From a virus, in IMG/VR virus record IMGVR_UViG_3300047510_003583, positions 1-64,000 of that record: a DNA stretch of 64,000 nt. One strand, given 5' to 3'. The notes beneath the pieces are model-generated. The model had not been told where the DNA came from. It was given only the letters and a program-made list of their open reading frames with translations, and ran no database searches. Within the stretch, counting starts at the first letter, position 1. Each line of letters opens with the position of its first letter. This document shows positions 1 to 8,770 of the stretch, one piece after another. The translations under genes were made by a program, and so were the position numbers.

Positions 1-2052
1 ACTCCAACACCGACGCCTACCCCGACACCCACTCCTGGTTCTCCAGATCCTGCGCTATATACAGGAGAAACACTTCAAGCTAACTGGACATGGCCTGATT
101 TTAATAATCCTTTTAAGGTTGTTTCTGATCAAAATATATCTTTTTCAGGTACTGGTACAAGATACCCAGGTACAGCATCTTCTCCTGCTATCGCATCAAA
201 TCCAGCTTATAAGTACGATATAAAAATAATACCTCAAAATGGCTCTGTATTTACCCAAAGTGATTTTGTTCTACCGGCAGGATGCTCGTGGGTATCTACA
301 AACCCACTAACTATACGAGTAGAAACAGTAACAGTTGGAGCTGCATTAAACAACGGCACTGATATGAATTTAACAGCAAATACTGGTAATATTAAAGTTA
401 TTAACACCGGCGCAGGTATAAAATATTTTAGTGCATCGATGCGTTTTGTTTTACCGGTCTGGAGCGGACAAAACGTAAACTATGTTTATACAAATGAAGT
501 TTCTACAGAACCAGGTATATATGCAGTATATCCTTTATCTATAACAGGGCCAGATCCATCCCTATATTCAGGAACAACACTATTTGTTTCTCACCAATAC
601 CCTGATAGCCTCAATCCGTATAAGGTTGTGTCTGAGCAAAATGTTTCATTTAATGCTATAGGTACTAAGTACCCAGGTACCGCTTCATCTCCTGCGCAGT
701 TATCTAACCCAACGTATAAATTTGAAATAAAAATAATACCACGTACCGGTACAACAATATCTCAAAGTAACTTTGTCTTACCAGCTGGGTGGACTTGGGC
801 TTCATCTAACCCATTAACAATACATGCCCCTGTTGTAATTGACCCAATACAAAATAACGGTACCGATATGTCTTTAAAATCAAATAACGGGTTTACATCT
901 CAGCTTCAAGTTATAAACAACGGTAACGATAATTTATACTTCACTGCCCAAGGTCGTTTTGTTGTACCTACCTGGAACGGTCAAACAGTAAATTGGTACT
1001 ACACTAACGCAGTAACAACACCAGAATACTACGTACTACCAAAAGCGGCTATATCCCCTGACCCTATTAATTACCCAACAGCATCTTTTAGTAGTCAAGT
1101 ACAAGTACCTAACGGTGATTACCCCGATAGAGTTGTTTCTGGTACTATAATGTCATTTTCAGGTACTGGCTTAAAATACCCTGGTACTAATTCTTCTCCT
1201 TCCTTACTCTCTACACCAACATATAAAATGGAAGTAGAAATAGTACCTCAAAACAATTCTAATATAACCCAAAGTAACTTTATTTTACCTGCCGGGTGGA
1301 CATGGGCCGGTGGTCTTAAAATGCATATACCTGTTACAGTAAATTCAGCATTAAACAATGGTACTGATATGTCCTTACAATCTAATGTTGGGTTCCCTGC
1401 AGGGGTTACTGCAAATCACACAGGTACAACACCACTTTACTTCAAAGTAAAACTTCGCTTTATCGTACCGACGTATAACGGTGCTACTGTTAACTGGTAC
1501 TACACAACACCTGCAGAAACTACAACAATATATCGAATGGTAGAACTTACACCTGATCCTACTGTCTTTCCTAATAACTCTACCCTATCAACAGTTCATC
1601 AATACCCTGATGGAGCTAATCCTTACGTTGTTAGAAACGGACAAAAATTCTCGTTCTCAGCAACAGGCACTAAGTACCCGGGTGTTTGGTCTACCCCTGC
1701 TATCGGTTCTAATCCAGGGTACAAACTTGAAGTACAATTAACACCTGAAAATAATACAACTATATCTACAAGTAATTTCACCCTACCAGCCGGTTGGACC
1801 TGGTATTCTACAAACCCACTTAAAATACATATACCGGTGACATTCGGCAGTCAGGGAGGCGGAAACGATATGGATTTAATTGCCAATACTGGTTTTGCAT
1901 CAAAAATTACATCAACATATAACAGTGCAACACCGAAGTATTTCAAAGCAACAACACGCTTTATTATACCAACATGGAACGGACAAACCGTAAACTGGTA
2001 TTTCCATGACGGCGCCGCTACTACAACCCCAACCTTTACATTAAGAGCATAA
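1..2052 (+). CDS. Repeat-built fibre/adhesin protein, 5'-truncated by the window edge
   Basis: The frame is open from base 1, so the start lies outside the window; the Met at 364 is internal. The visible 683 residues begin with a Thr-Pro linker (TPTPTPTPTP) and then consist of four copies of a unit of about 168 residues. Each unit runs through PDP..Y, QYPD..NPY.V, GTKYPGT.SSPA, SNF.LPAGWTW, PL.IH.PV, NNGTDMSL and RF.VP.WNGQTVNWYY. The last unit ends in FTLRA. No enzymatic motif is visible. The beta-rich Thr/Asn/Gly composition and its place before a glycine-rich fibre gene suggest a host-binding fibre. This is inference; I do not recognise the repeat family. Four nucleotides separate it from the next gene, so they are probably co-transcribed. 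Confidence 0.75.
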   Translation, partial: TPTPTPTPTPTPGSPDPALYTGETLQANWTWPDFNNPFKVVSDQNISFSGTGTRYPGTASSPAIASNPAYKYDIKIIPQNGSVFTQSDFVLPAGCSWVSTNPLTIRVETVTVGAALNNGTDMNLTANTGNIKVINTGAGIKYFSASMRFVLPVWSGQNVNYVYTNEVSTEPGIYAVYPLSITGPDPSLYSGTTLFVSHQYPDSLNPYKVVSEQNVSFNAIGTKYPGTASSPAQLSNPTYKFEIKIIPRTGTTISQSNFVLPAGWTWASSNPLTIHAPVVIDPIQNNGTDMSLKSNNGFTSQLQVINNGNDNLYFTAQGRFVVPTWNGQTVNWYYTNAVTTPEYYVLPKAAISPDPINYPTASFSSQVQVPNGDYPDRVVSGTIMSFSGTGLKYPGTNSSPSLLSTPTYKMEVEIVPQNNSNITQSNFILPAGWTWAGGLKMHIPVTVNSALNNGTDMSLQSNVGFPAGVTANHTGTTPLYFKVKLRFIVPTYNGATVNWYYTTPAETTTIYRMVELTPDPTVFPNNSTLSTVHQYPDGANPYVVRNGQKFSFSATGTKYPGVWSTPAIGSNPGYKLEVQLTPENNTTISTSNFTLPAGWTWYSTNPLKIHIPVTFGSQGGGNDMDLIANTGFASKITSTYNSATPKYFKATTRFIIPTWNGQTVNWYFHDGAATTTPTFTLRA
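37..2050 (+). repeat. Four tandem coding repeats of about 500 bp
   Basis: The PDP-containing start of the unit recurs near 49, 550, 1054 and 1555, giving a period of about 501-507 bp. Copies are clearly related in protein but divergent in DNA. This points to old duplication rather than recent slippage. The first copy is the most divergent (GCSWVSTNPLTIRVE in place of GWTW...IH). Confidence 0.8.
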
Positions 2053-2056
2053 AAAT

Positions 2057-3835
2057 ATGTCTTGCGAAAAATATAAAACAAAAAATATACCTAGCGAAGA
2101 ATGTATCGGAGATTCTTTAGAAAAAATTAACGATAACTTTTTTGTATTGCGTAATGCATACTGCGACATCCGTACTGAATTAAACAACAGATTGAGAATA
2201 ATGAATCAGAGTGTTCCGTTACCGGAGTATACCGAAACGATAGTATTCAGCGGTACTCGTGTTTCTGTGAGAGTTACGCCAGGGGACGATCCTTACGATT
2301 TAACAGATAATTTATTAGATAACGGTGTTCATAAAACGGTTTTTATACCTGTCACAGGGGTTACCCAAATATTAGCGGGTAGTAATATAACTTTAGAATC
2401 AACTCAACCGGGAGGCCGCGGAGAAGTAACTGTCAATTTTGATTTACCACCTCGAGCTAAACAAATTAGAACGTTTATGTTTTATGAAGACGGTAATAAT
2501 AATGCATTAACCCGACCGAGTTATACTCGATTACAAAATTTTATTAACAATAACCTTAAAGTAGGTCCTAATCAAAACCTACCCGTTACAACTAATTCTG
2601 AAACAACTGATATTTCTCGAGAAAATGATGAAATATACATTGTTTACTTTAAAACAGCGCGCAACCGTGCAACAATTGCAGCAGGTGGTAGTCAAGCTTA
2701 TACAGGCTATAAAGGGCAATTAGTTAGTGGGCCTACTTTCGGTGGTGGAGAGCCTGGGCGCCCTAGTAGTCAATCTATAACTTCGAAAGGTGAAAAATCA
2801 TATACCGCTACTTGGCCATCTGATACTGCAGATCGATCAGCTTTAGTTACAATAACCTATAAATTTCGCTTTACAGGTACAGAATATGTACCTATTATTA
2901 ATGATGAAACCGGAGCTTGGCCCAAATATAGTTATAGCTTACACCAATCGCCTGATTTTCCAGGATTAGCTATTCAACCTCCACCTGATACTATTACATC
3001 TACCCCTGATGCAACAGAGGTAGTAGTTCGCTTTTATGGTATACCTGCTGAGCCGTTCGTTGTACCAGCGAATGTTACTTCTATTCAGCTTTTAGTTATA
3101 GGGGCTGGAGGTGGCGGCGGTAAACCGCTCACCCCCGGACAAACAGATAAAGCTTGTGGCGGTGGCGGATCCGGTGGCTATTATTTTAATCCGTCATTTA
3201 CTGTAAAACCAGGAGGTATTTATAGTGTAGAAGTTGGGGTAGGTGGCACCTCTGGTACTAACAGCCCTAGTCAAAACGGAGGTTATAGTACATTTGCGTT
3301 AGCCCCGGGAACAACAGGCTGGACATCGGCTGACAGAGTGTATTGTAGAGGTGGTGGTTCTGGTGCTAATGGCTCCGGTCAAAACAGCGGAGACGGGGCT
3401 AGTAGCGGGGGCGGCCCTGGTACTCATGGCGGTCAAGGAGGAACGGTAGGTTCTGCTTTAACTAATCCCTCAGGATGGGGACAGCCTATAGGAGCCCAAG
3501 GTAGAGTAGGGGGAGTAGGCTCTGCAGGCCGCGGCGGCGGTGGTGGTGGTTATTTGGAAGCCGGTAAAACTGGAAGCGACTCTACAAACCCGGGGGTTGG
3601 TGGAGCTGGTATACAGGTACCTGCTGAATCTTTATTATTAACAGGTCAGTGGGTTTGTGCAGGCGGTTCTGGTGGTGTAGATACAACAGTACCAGGAGCG
3701 GCTAGTTTTACACAGAGACCAGACTTAAGAGATAGTTCAATTTACGGATTAACATTTAAATATGGCTGCGGTGGTGGTGCTGGTTTAGATGGTAGTAATG
3801 GGCTAGTAGGTGTTGCCTATAGACAGTCCCTCTAA
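2057..3835 (+). CDS. Tail fibre protein with glycine-rich C-terminal domain
   Basis: 592 residues. Residues about 15-28 hold the motif CIGDSLEKINDNF, also found at the N terminus of two other fibre proteins here (32641-35400 and 35420-36622); it is probably a virion attachment segment. The middle is beta-rich without a recognised fold. From about residue 350 the sequence becomes a long glycine-rich domain (VIGAGGGGGKP, GGGGSGGYY, RGGGGGGY), as in the polyglycine tip domains of phage adhesins that bind host receptors. It is tightly packed between the repeat protein (4 nt) and an oxygenase gene. The adhesin role is inferred from domain type and position. Confidence 0.75.
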   Translation: MSCEKYKTKNIPSEECIGDSLEKINDNFFVLRNAYCDIRTELNNRLRIMNQSVPLPEYTETIVFSGTRVSVRVTPGDDPYDLTDNLLDNGVHKTVFIPVTGVTQILAGSNITLESTQPGGRGEVTVNFDLPPRAKQIRTFMFYEDGNNNALTRPSYTRLQNFINNNLKVGPNQNLPVTTNSETTDISRENDEIYIVYFKTARNRATIAAGGSQAYTGYKGQLVSGPTFGGGEPGRPSSQSITSKGEKSYTATWPSDTADRSALVTITYKFRFTGTEYVPIINDETGAWPKYSYSLHQSPDFPGLAIQPPPDTITSTPDATEVVVRFYGIPAEPFVVPANVTSIQLLVIGAGGGGGKPLTPGQTDKACGGGGSGGYYFNPSFTVKPGGIYSVEVGVGGTSGTNSPSQNGGYSTFALAPGTTGWTSADRVYCRGGGSGANGSGQNSGDGASSGGGPGTHGGQGGTVGSALTNPSGWGQPIGAQGRVGGVGSAGRGGGGGGYLEAGKTGSDSTNPGVGGAGIQVPAESLLLTGQWVCAGGSGGVDTTVPGAASFTQRPDLRDSSIYGLTFKYGCGGGAGLDGSNGLVGVAYRQSL

Positions 3836-3846
3836 TAAATCATAAT

Positions 3847-4335
3847 ATGACTATAACATTTGATAATATATATCAAGTTTTAGAAGAAAGAAAAAAAGAT
3901 CTAAATTTTCGTTTTAGAGACGATGTAAAATCTGAACCTGGTTACAGCCGATTTAGCACACTTTTTAAAGATGCAAGTCTAGGGTATGACGATATACCGG
4001 ATGATATATTAACTTTTTTAGAAACAGCGTTTAAATCAAGTCGTTACGATTTTATGCAGATACAAAAATACGAAATCGGGGAATATATTTTACCACACCG
4101 AGATTCGTATCCGCACTTTAATTTGTTAATTCTTTCACAGTCTGACCTAGATGGTATTGTTGTTGAACAGATTGACGGTACGTATAAATTTTTCCCTGAC
4201 GTGCAAGGAAATATGATAAATTTACCGGCGTATAAATGGCATTGGGTAAACCCTGTGAGAGATAAGACACGCTATACCGCTGTAGTAGGTACCTGTACTA
4301 AGTTTAACGACGTAAATAATTTACTATCAATATGA
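3847..4335 (+). CDS. 2OG-Fe(II) oxygenase superfamily protein
   Basis: 162 residues with the double-stranded beta-helix dioxygenase signature: iron-binding H84-x-D86 (LPHRDSYPH), distal H132 (KWHWVNPV) and R142 (TRYTAVVG) for 2-oxoglutarate. The family hydroxylates protein, nucleic acid or small-molecule substrates using Fe(II), O2 and 2OG. Such genes are frequent in T4-like aquatic phages and the substrate is usually unknown. Its position inside a fibre operon suggests it might modify a fibre, which is inference. The stop codon overlaps the next start (ATGA), indicating translational coupling. Confidence 0.8.
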   Translation: MTITFDNIYQVLEERKKDLNFRFRDDVKSEPGYSRFSTLFKDASLGYDDIPDDILTFLETAFKSSRYDFMQIQKYEIGEYILPHRDSYPHFNLLILSQSDLDGIVVEQIDGTYKFFPDVQGNMINLPAYKWHWVNPVRDKTRYTAVVGTCTKFNDVNNLLSI

Positions 4336-4856
4336 TAACTGATAAAGTCATGTACGCTCTTTTTAGTGAAAAGGGTCGTTTTATAGGTTATACGGATTTT
4401 AAACCACAAGCCGGTTTATACAAAGAAATGCCTCCTGGGTTTAACCCGGTTGAGAGTGTTTATGTTGGTAATTACGAAACAGGTGGTGTTAAAACAATAA
4501 AAGATCTTGAAATAATTGAATATAGGCAAAGCAATGTAGATAAAAAATGGGTTGTATATGAAAAAGATTTAAACGAAGATACGCGTAGAAATATAGAAGA
4601 AGTAAACGATTACCCTATATATAAGCAGTTAAATTACATCATGCAGGCTCTTTACGATAATAAAGATAAGTTAAGCTTTGCAAAAGAATTTACACACATG
4701 TGTGAAGTAATAGAGGATTTAAGACATAGACACCAATTATCAATTAACTCGTATAAAAAGATGAGTGATAACGAACAGATACATTTTGTGCCGCTCGGGC
4801 AAGAAGGGGATTTCTTAGATAAATATAGCGAAAAGCTATTAAATATTAGCGAATAA
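4332..4856 (+). CDS. Unknown protein in fibre operon, possible fibre assembly partner
   Basis: 174 residues, soluble and charged, with no signal peptide or membrane segment. The N terminus (MYALFSEKGRFIGYTDFKP) looks like a small beta domain and residues about 95-170 are predicted helical. It overlaps the 2OG oxygenase stop by 4 nt and ends 6 nt before the next virion gene, so it is part of the same operon. Small proteins in this position often help fibres fold or assemble. There is no motif to prove that here and no function is assigned. Confidence 0.6.
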   Translation: MITDKVMYALFSEKGRFIGYTDFKPQAGLYKEMPPGFNPVESVYVGNYETGGVKTIKDLEIIEYRQSNVDKKWVVYEKDLNEDTRRNIEEVNDYPIYKQLNYIMQALYDNKDKLSFAKEFTHMCEVIEDLRHRHQLSINSYKKMSDNEQIHFVPLGQEGDFLDKYSEKLLNISE

Positions 4857-4862
4857 TATTTT

Positions 4863-6461
4863 ATGGCAACAACTGAAAATTTAGTGCCGGTAGCATCTTC
4901 TATGCCTGGTAATTTTGGTATCGGGGATACGTTTTCTTGGGTAGGGGTGGAGAACCCGTACGGGAGACCGTTTTATGCTCGTGCTTCTTATATTACTAAT
5001 TTTTCAGATATGGCTATTAGTTTGTCAGCATCTGAGCTCTCCATTGGAGCAGTTACAATAAAAGATAATAACTCAGGAACAAATGCTGATGTCGTAAATG
5101 TCCCGGGGTACGGTGCAGGCCTTCAAGTACTTACACAGGACCTAGAATCTACAATTGACGATGTAACTATCGGCGATAAAGACGGTAATCTCGCTACAGT
5201 AAAACAGTCCACATCATCTTTAAATGTTAATGTAACAAATACTATTAATAGTATAACGACACCAGAAGCAACACAACTTGATGCTTTTGGAAGATTGAGA
5301 ACATCTTCCCCTTTAACTCTTTTTGATTCAAGTCATAGATATAGAGACAACAATCTCTGGTCATCGTTAACAGCTGTAGGTGCTACATATACCTTTAATC
5401 AAAATCAAGGTTTAGTGGATTTAACAGTTACTGCAGCATCTGGTTCTTCTGTTATTAGAGAGACTACAAAAGTATTTTCATATCAACCTGGCAAGTCTCT
5501 TCTGGTATTAAACACCTTTGTCCTTGCTCCTTCTGCAGCAGGTTTAAGACAAAGAACTGGTTACTTTGGAAATGACAATGGAATTTATTTTCAGATGGAT
5601 GATGAAGTTATAAGTTTTGTTGAAAGATCATTAGTTACTGGTACACTTTCAGAAACAATAGTGCCTTTATCTGGTTGGAATATTGACAAACTTGATGGAA
5701 CTGGACCTTCTGGATTTACTTTAGATGTAACAAAGGCTCAAATTTCTTGGATGGATATTGAATGGTTGGGGGTAGGTACAGTTCGCTGTGGGTTTGTAAT
5801 TGACGGAAAGTTTGTTCATTGTCATTCATTTCATCATGCTAACAGAATTGCTTCAACTTATATCACCACAGGTTCATTGCCTTTAAGATATGAAATTACT
5901 AATAAGGCAGCTACAGGGGTTACAAGAACCATGAAGCAGATATGCTCTACTGTGATATCTGAAGGTGGTTATGAATTAAGAGGCTTACAACAAACAATCG
6001 GAACAACTATAACCGCTCCTAAAGCTCTTGCGACAGCAGGAACCTTTTACCCTGTTGCTTCAATTAGGTTAAAAGCATCTCCAAATAGATTAGATGCAAT
6101 TGTCATATTGACAGCATTATCTTTAATGGGGGTAGGAACAGGTATTTATCAATGGAAGGTTTTTGCTAGTTCATCAACTACTGGAGGAGGTGCATGGCAA
6201 TCTGCAGGACTAGATTCTGCGGTGGAATATAAATTAGATGGTACAGCCGTTTCTGGTGGAAGAACTCTGGCAGAGGGATATTTTACATCTAATGCTCAAG
6301 GAGCAACAACAATTGATATTTTAAAAGAAGCTCTATTTAAATTTCAATTAGAAAGAGATGGTTTAACAGGAACCCCTTACGAGCTCTGTGTAGCAGTGGC
6401 AGCAAGTACCGATACAGAAGTAGTACACGGTTCAATGGATTGGGAAGAGATTAGTAGGTAG
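4863..6461 (+). CDS. Virion structural protein with the shared 'IEWxGxGxxR' domain
   Basis: 532 residues. The region DAFGRLRTSSPLTLFDS (about 140-156) starts a large beta domain. It continues through FGNDNGIYFQMDDE and then GTGPSGFTLDVTKAQ with WMDIEWLGVGTVRCGF (about 278-305). The same order of motifs occurs in the much larger proteins at 48606-54584 and 54588-57710, so these are homologous virion modules. The C terminus GSMDWEEISR resembles the ends of those proteins (MTWEEQ, LTWREQ). Between about 5280 and 6370 the codons favour GGA, AGA and TTG more than flanking genes do, a hint of mosaic origin. It is likely a tail fibre or capsid decoration subunit. Confidence 0.7.
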   Translation: MATTENLVPVASSMPGNFGIGDTFSWVGVENPYGRPFYARASYITNFSDMAISLSASELSIGAVTIKDNNSGTNADVVNVPGYGAGLQVLTQDLESTIDDVTIGDKDGNLATVKQSTSSLNVNVTNTINSITTPEATQLDAFGRLRTSSPLTLFDSSHRYRDNNLWSSLTAVGATYTFNQNQGLVDLTVTAASGSSVIRETTKVFSYQPGKSLLVLNTFVLAPSAAGLRQRTGYFGNDNGIYFQMDDEVISFVERSLVTGTLSETIVPLSGWNIDKLDGTGPSGFTLDVTKAQISWMDIEWLGVGTVRCGFVIDGKFVHCHSFHHANRIASTYITTGSLPLRYEITNKAATGVTRTMKQICSTVISEGGYELRGLQQTIGTTITAPKALATAGTFYPVASIRLKASPNRLDAIVILTALSLMGVGTGIYQWKVFASSSTTGGGAWQSAGLDSAVEYKLDGTAVSGGRTLAEGYFTSNAQGATTIDILKEALFKFQLERDGLTGTPYELCVAVAASTDTEVVHGSMDWEEISR

Positions 6462-6465
6462 TTCG

Positions 6466-6473
6466 AATAAATA
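6466..6473 (+). promoter_or_regulatory. Late-type promoter AATAAATA
   Basis: AATAAATA matches the T4-like late box NATAAATA and lies 9 nt before the ATG at 6483. There is no Shine-Dalgarno sequence between. Confidence 0.55.
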
Positions 6474-6482
6474 ATAATAGTT

Positions 6483-6683
6483 ATGGCACAATATACTCCA
6501 AAACGTAAATATACGAAAAAACCTTCCACACAACTTAAAAAGGTTGTCAAGAAAGTTAAAAAAGAAACAGTAGAAGCAGTAGAAGTAGCTGCTGAAGTAC
6601 CCGCTGTTGCAGTAGCAACAATAGTACCTGCTGCTAAATCAATCTGGCAAAAAGCCACTGATTGGGTTAAAGGTTTATTTTAA
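6483..6683 (+). CDS. Small basic Lys/Ala/Val-rich protein
   Basis: 66 residues. The N-terminal third is strongly basic (KRKYTKKPSTQLKKVVKKVKK). It is followed by an Ala/Val/Glu-rich stretch and an amphipathic tail (IWQKATDWVKGLF). It could bind DNA through the basic part or associate with membrane through the C-terminal helix; the sequence does not decide. It has its own late-type promoter and converges with the gp15-like gene, leaving 1 nt between the stop codons. Function unknown. Confidence 0.55.
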   Translation: MAQYTPKRKYTKKPSTQLKKVVKKVKKETVEAVEVAAEVPAVAVATIVPAAKSIWQKATDWVKGLF

Positions 6684-6684
6684 T

Positions 6685-7416
6685 TTATTCAGTTATTATC
6701 TGAGGTTGTGGTTGTGCAGATAGCACAATGTAATCGGTCTTTGTACGATCGTCTCTCGACTCGAGTGAGAAGTCTGCAATACTCGAGAATCTTGTATTAA
6801 CCTTGAATATAAGGGCGTCTGATTTACCGGCCTGAGCCTTGAACAGCCAACCTTTAACAGTAAACTGTGTTTCGGCTGCTACTCTTGCTACTGTCGAACC
6901 GTTTATATCTTGAGGGTATGTTAAATTAATATTACCTGACCAATTTACCATACTACGAATTTCTTGATCGGGCATTGATGGTGTACGCCAAGATATGATT
7001 ATGTAGGGATCAAAATACGGTATAAAATTTGTTATAATTTGATCCATATCCTTTTGATATCGAGTCAATATTGATAGATTTAAAAGTAAATCAATTGGTA
7101 CTGGCTGATACAATCTTTGCGCTCTATTAGGGAACTCGTCACTCGGTATATGACCACCTTGTAGTTTATTAAAAACTCTATTAATATCCCGAGATATACC
7201 ACCAACAGAAACTGCTACAACCGGTAACTGTATATTCTGAGCTTTATCAAGAAGATCTAACAACACTCTTTGTTTTGGAGAGTATACAAACCGCACCTTT
7301 ATACTGTCTTGAGGGTTCTTATCCTTATCAAACCGTTTAATAACAATGTCATCCATTGCGGCAATAAATTGGGTAATCATTGTTTCGATTTCGAAATCGA
7401 ATGTATAATTGCGCAT
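6685..7416 (-). CDS. 15: gp15-like tail sheath stabiliser / tail completion protein
   Basis: 243 residues. T4 gp15 caps the contractile tail at its head-proximal end, stabilises the sheath and joins tail to neck. The evidence is the block PVPIDLLLNLSILTRYQKDMDQIITNFIPYFDPY, which parallels the T4 gp15 region PSPIKMIYELSIFTRYEDDM followed by ILPYFQPHF. The N-terminal region IKVRFVYSPKQRVL parallels gp15's VPITYASKEH. Length fits the family (T4 about 272). The start at 7416 is set by a TATAAATA late box 6 nt upstream. It stands alone on the minus strand, apart from the gp14-like neck gene at 30408. Confidence 0.85.
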   Translation of the reverse strand: MRNYTFDFEIETMITQFIAAMDDIVIKRFDKDKNPQDSIKVRFVYSPKQRVLLDLLDKAQNIQLPVVAVSVGGISRDINRVFNKLQGGHIPSDEFPNRAQRLYQPVPIDLLLNLSILTRYQKDMDQIITNFIPYFDPYIIISWRTPSMPDQEIRSMVNWSGNINLTYPQDINGSTVARVAAETQFTVKGWLFKAQAGKSDALIFKVNTRFSSIADFSLESRDDRTKTDYIVLSAQPQPQIITE

Positions 7417-7422
7417 ATATAT

Positions 7423-7430
7423 TATTTATA
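7423..7430 (-). promoter_or_regulatory. Late-type promoter TATAAATA
   Basis: An exact T4 late consensus reading leftward, 6 nt from the ATG at 7416. This predicts a transcript starting at or next to the start codon. Confidence 0.65.
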
Positions 7431-7476
7431 AGAGAAAAAATGTCGTAGCCAAGAATTTACCTATTAAATATTTCTG

Positions 7477-8766
7477 ATGTCACAATCTTCATTATGGTAT
7501 TATCAAAATAACCCATCATATGACGAAGCAGCTCGATTATTAGGTGCAGCCCCTGGTCAAGCAAAAGGAGAAGGGTTTTTTGGTAAACTACAAACAACAC
7601 TCGCTAATACCAACGAGTCTTTGCAAGATTTTGCTAATGTTATAAACGGTGTTAATAGTAACACATTAAAACCAAGTTTAGAAACTACTAATCGTTTAAG
7701 GTATCAGTTTGCTAATCTATATGTAGCAGCCGGGGTTGGTTCTGCTACAGGTGCGATAGACGGCGCAAGTAATAATATTAGCTCTAGTGTTAGGGCGGCC
7801 AGTTCAAAAATAGCTGAAGTTACAAAACCGGTATCTCTTTTTATGGGTTCTACTATCGGTACTCTAACACAGGTACTAAAAGATCCGATTGGTTCGGTGT
7901 TCGATTTACCAAATACTATTGGTATGATGGTCGATCAAGTAAACCCAGGGTTTAAAAACCGCTACAGTGCTAGCTATAAGAAATTTCAATTAGATAAAAT
8001 AGCAGAATTTCCTAAAAACGTTTTTGGTTCTATCTTTCAAATATCTCAGATGATAGATAAAGCTATAGCTATACCTTTATCGTTTATTGAAGATTTATAT
8101 TACGGGTTAATGAGTGTTTTAGAAGAAATAAACAACTTTGTAAATGATATGTTTAAACTCATACAAGAGTTTTTTATGACTATGCTAAGTAGTTTACTCG
8201 GCGAACTATCTGCAGTATTTGAGTTATTAAACGCTATTGTACAGTTCGCGAATCAACTCGGTGGTATAGTAACTATATTTGCTGGGGCTAATAATTTTAC
8301 AGGTTTTTTAAATACAACAATAGCATCAGTCAATTCTATTAACGGGTTTTTACAAGACCCAATAAGTGTTGCTTTATCATATGTACCGAGTGAGGTGTCT
8401 CAGGGTCTGTATGCTTTACAAAACCCTAACGCCGTAATAAACCAATTTTTACCGCCAGAGCTATCTCAATGGTTTGATAAAATATCCCAGATTACTGGTT
8501 TTGGTTTTAATGGTAATATGGGTCAAGGGTTAGGGTCTGTATTAAACGGTTTAAGAGATGGGGTTATAACAAGTATATTAGAAGGCTTTGCTACCCAATT
8601 TTCTATTTTATCTCCCTTATTTACCGGTAATATAACCACCCCTCCAACATATGATTATAGATCTGCTATTGCAACCTCTAGTGATGGTACACAATACGAC
8701 GTTAATCAAACAACCGGCTGTATCTATAAAACAGCAAAACCTCCTACTAATTATACAGTAAGTTAA
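7477..8766 (+). CDS. Probable tail/baseplate structural protein upstream of the hub gene
   Basis: 429 residues, rich in Ala, Ser, Asn and Phe, with long hydrophobic or amphipathic helical stretches at about 195-270 (IPLSFIEDLYYGLMSVLEEI, EFFMTMLSSLLGELSAVFEL). The C-terminal domain is non-helical. It starts 60 nt from the divergent gp15-like gene and ends 4 nt before the gp5-like hub gene, so a tail hub or tape-measure-related role is plausible. It is too short for a full tape measure of a large myovirus. I do not recognise the family. The upstream sequence has a weak late-like ATTAAATAT before the ATG. Confidence 0.6.
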   Translation: MSQSSLWYYQNNPSYDEAARLLGAAPGQAKGEGFFGKLQTTLANTNESLQDFANVINGVNSNTLKPSLETTNRLRYQFANLYVAAGVGSATGAIDGASNNISSSVRAASSKIAEVTKPVSLFMGSTIGTLTQVLKDPIGSVFDLPNTIGMMVDQVNPGFKNRYSASYKKFQLDKIAEFPKNVFGSIFQISQMIDKAIAIPLSFIEDLYYGLMSVLEEINNFVNDMFKLIQEFFMTMLSSLLGELSAVFELLNAIVQFANQLGGIVTIFAGANNFTGFLNTTIASVNSINGFLQDPISVALSYVPSEVSQGLYALQNPNAVINQFLPPELSQWFDKISQITGFGFNGNMGQGLGSVLNGLRDGVITSILEGFATQFSILSPLFTGNITTPPTYDYRSAIATSSDGTQYDVNQTTGCIYKTAKPPTNYTVS

Positions 8767-8770
8767 TAAT

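Noticed and set aside
1-2052. CRISPR or DNA-level satellite repeat
   Set aside because: Repeats are about 500 bp, coding and divergent, with no short repeat/spacer pattern. No CRISPR array was seen anywhere in the window.
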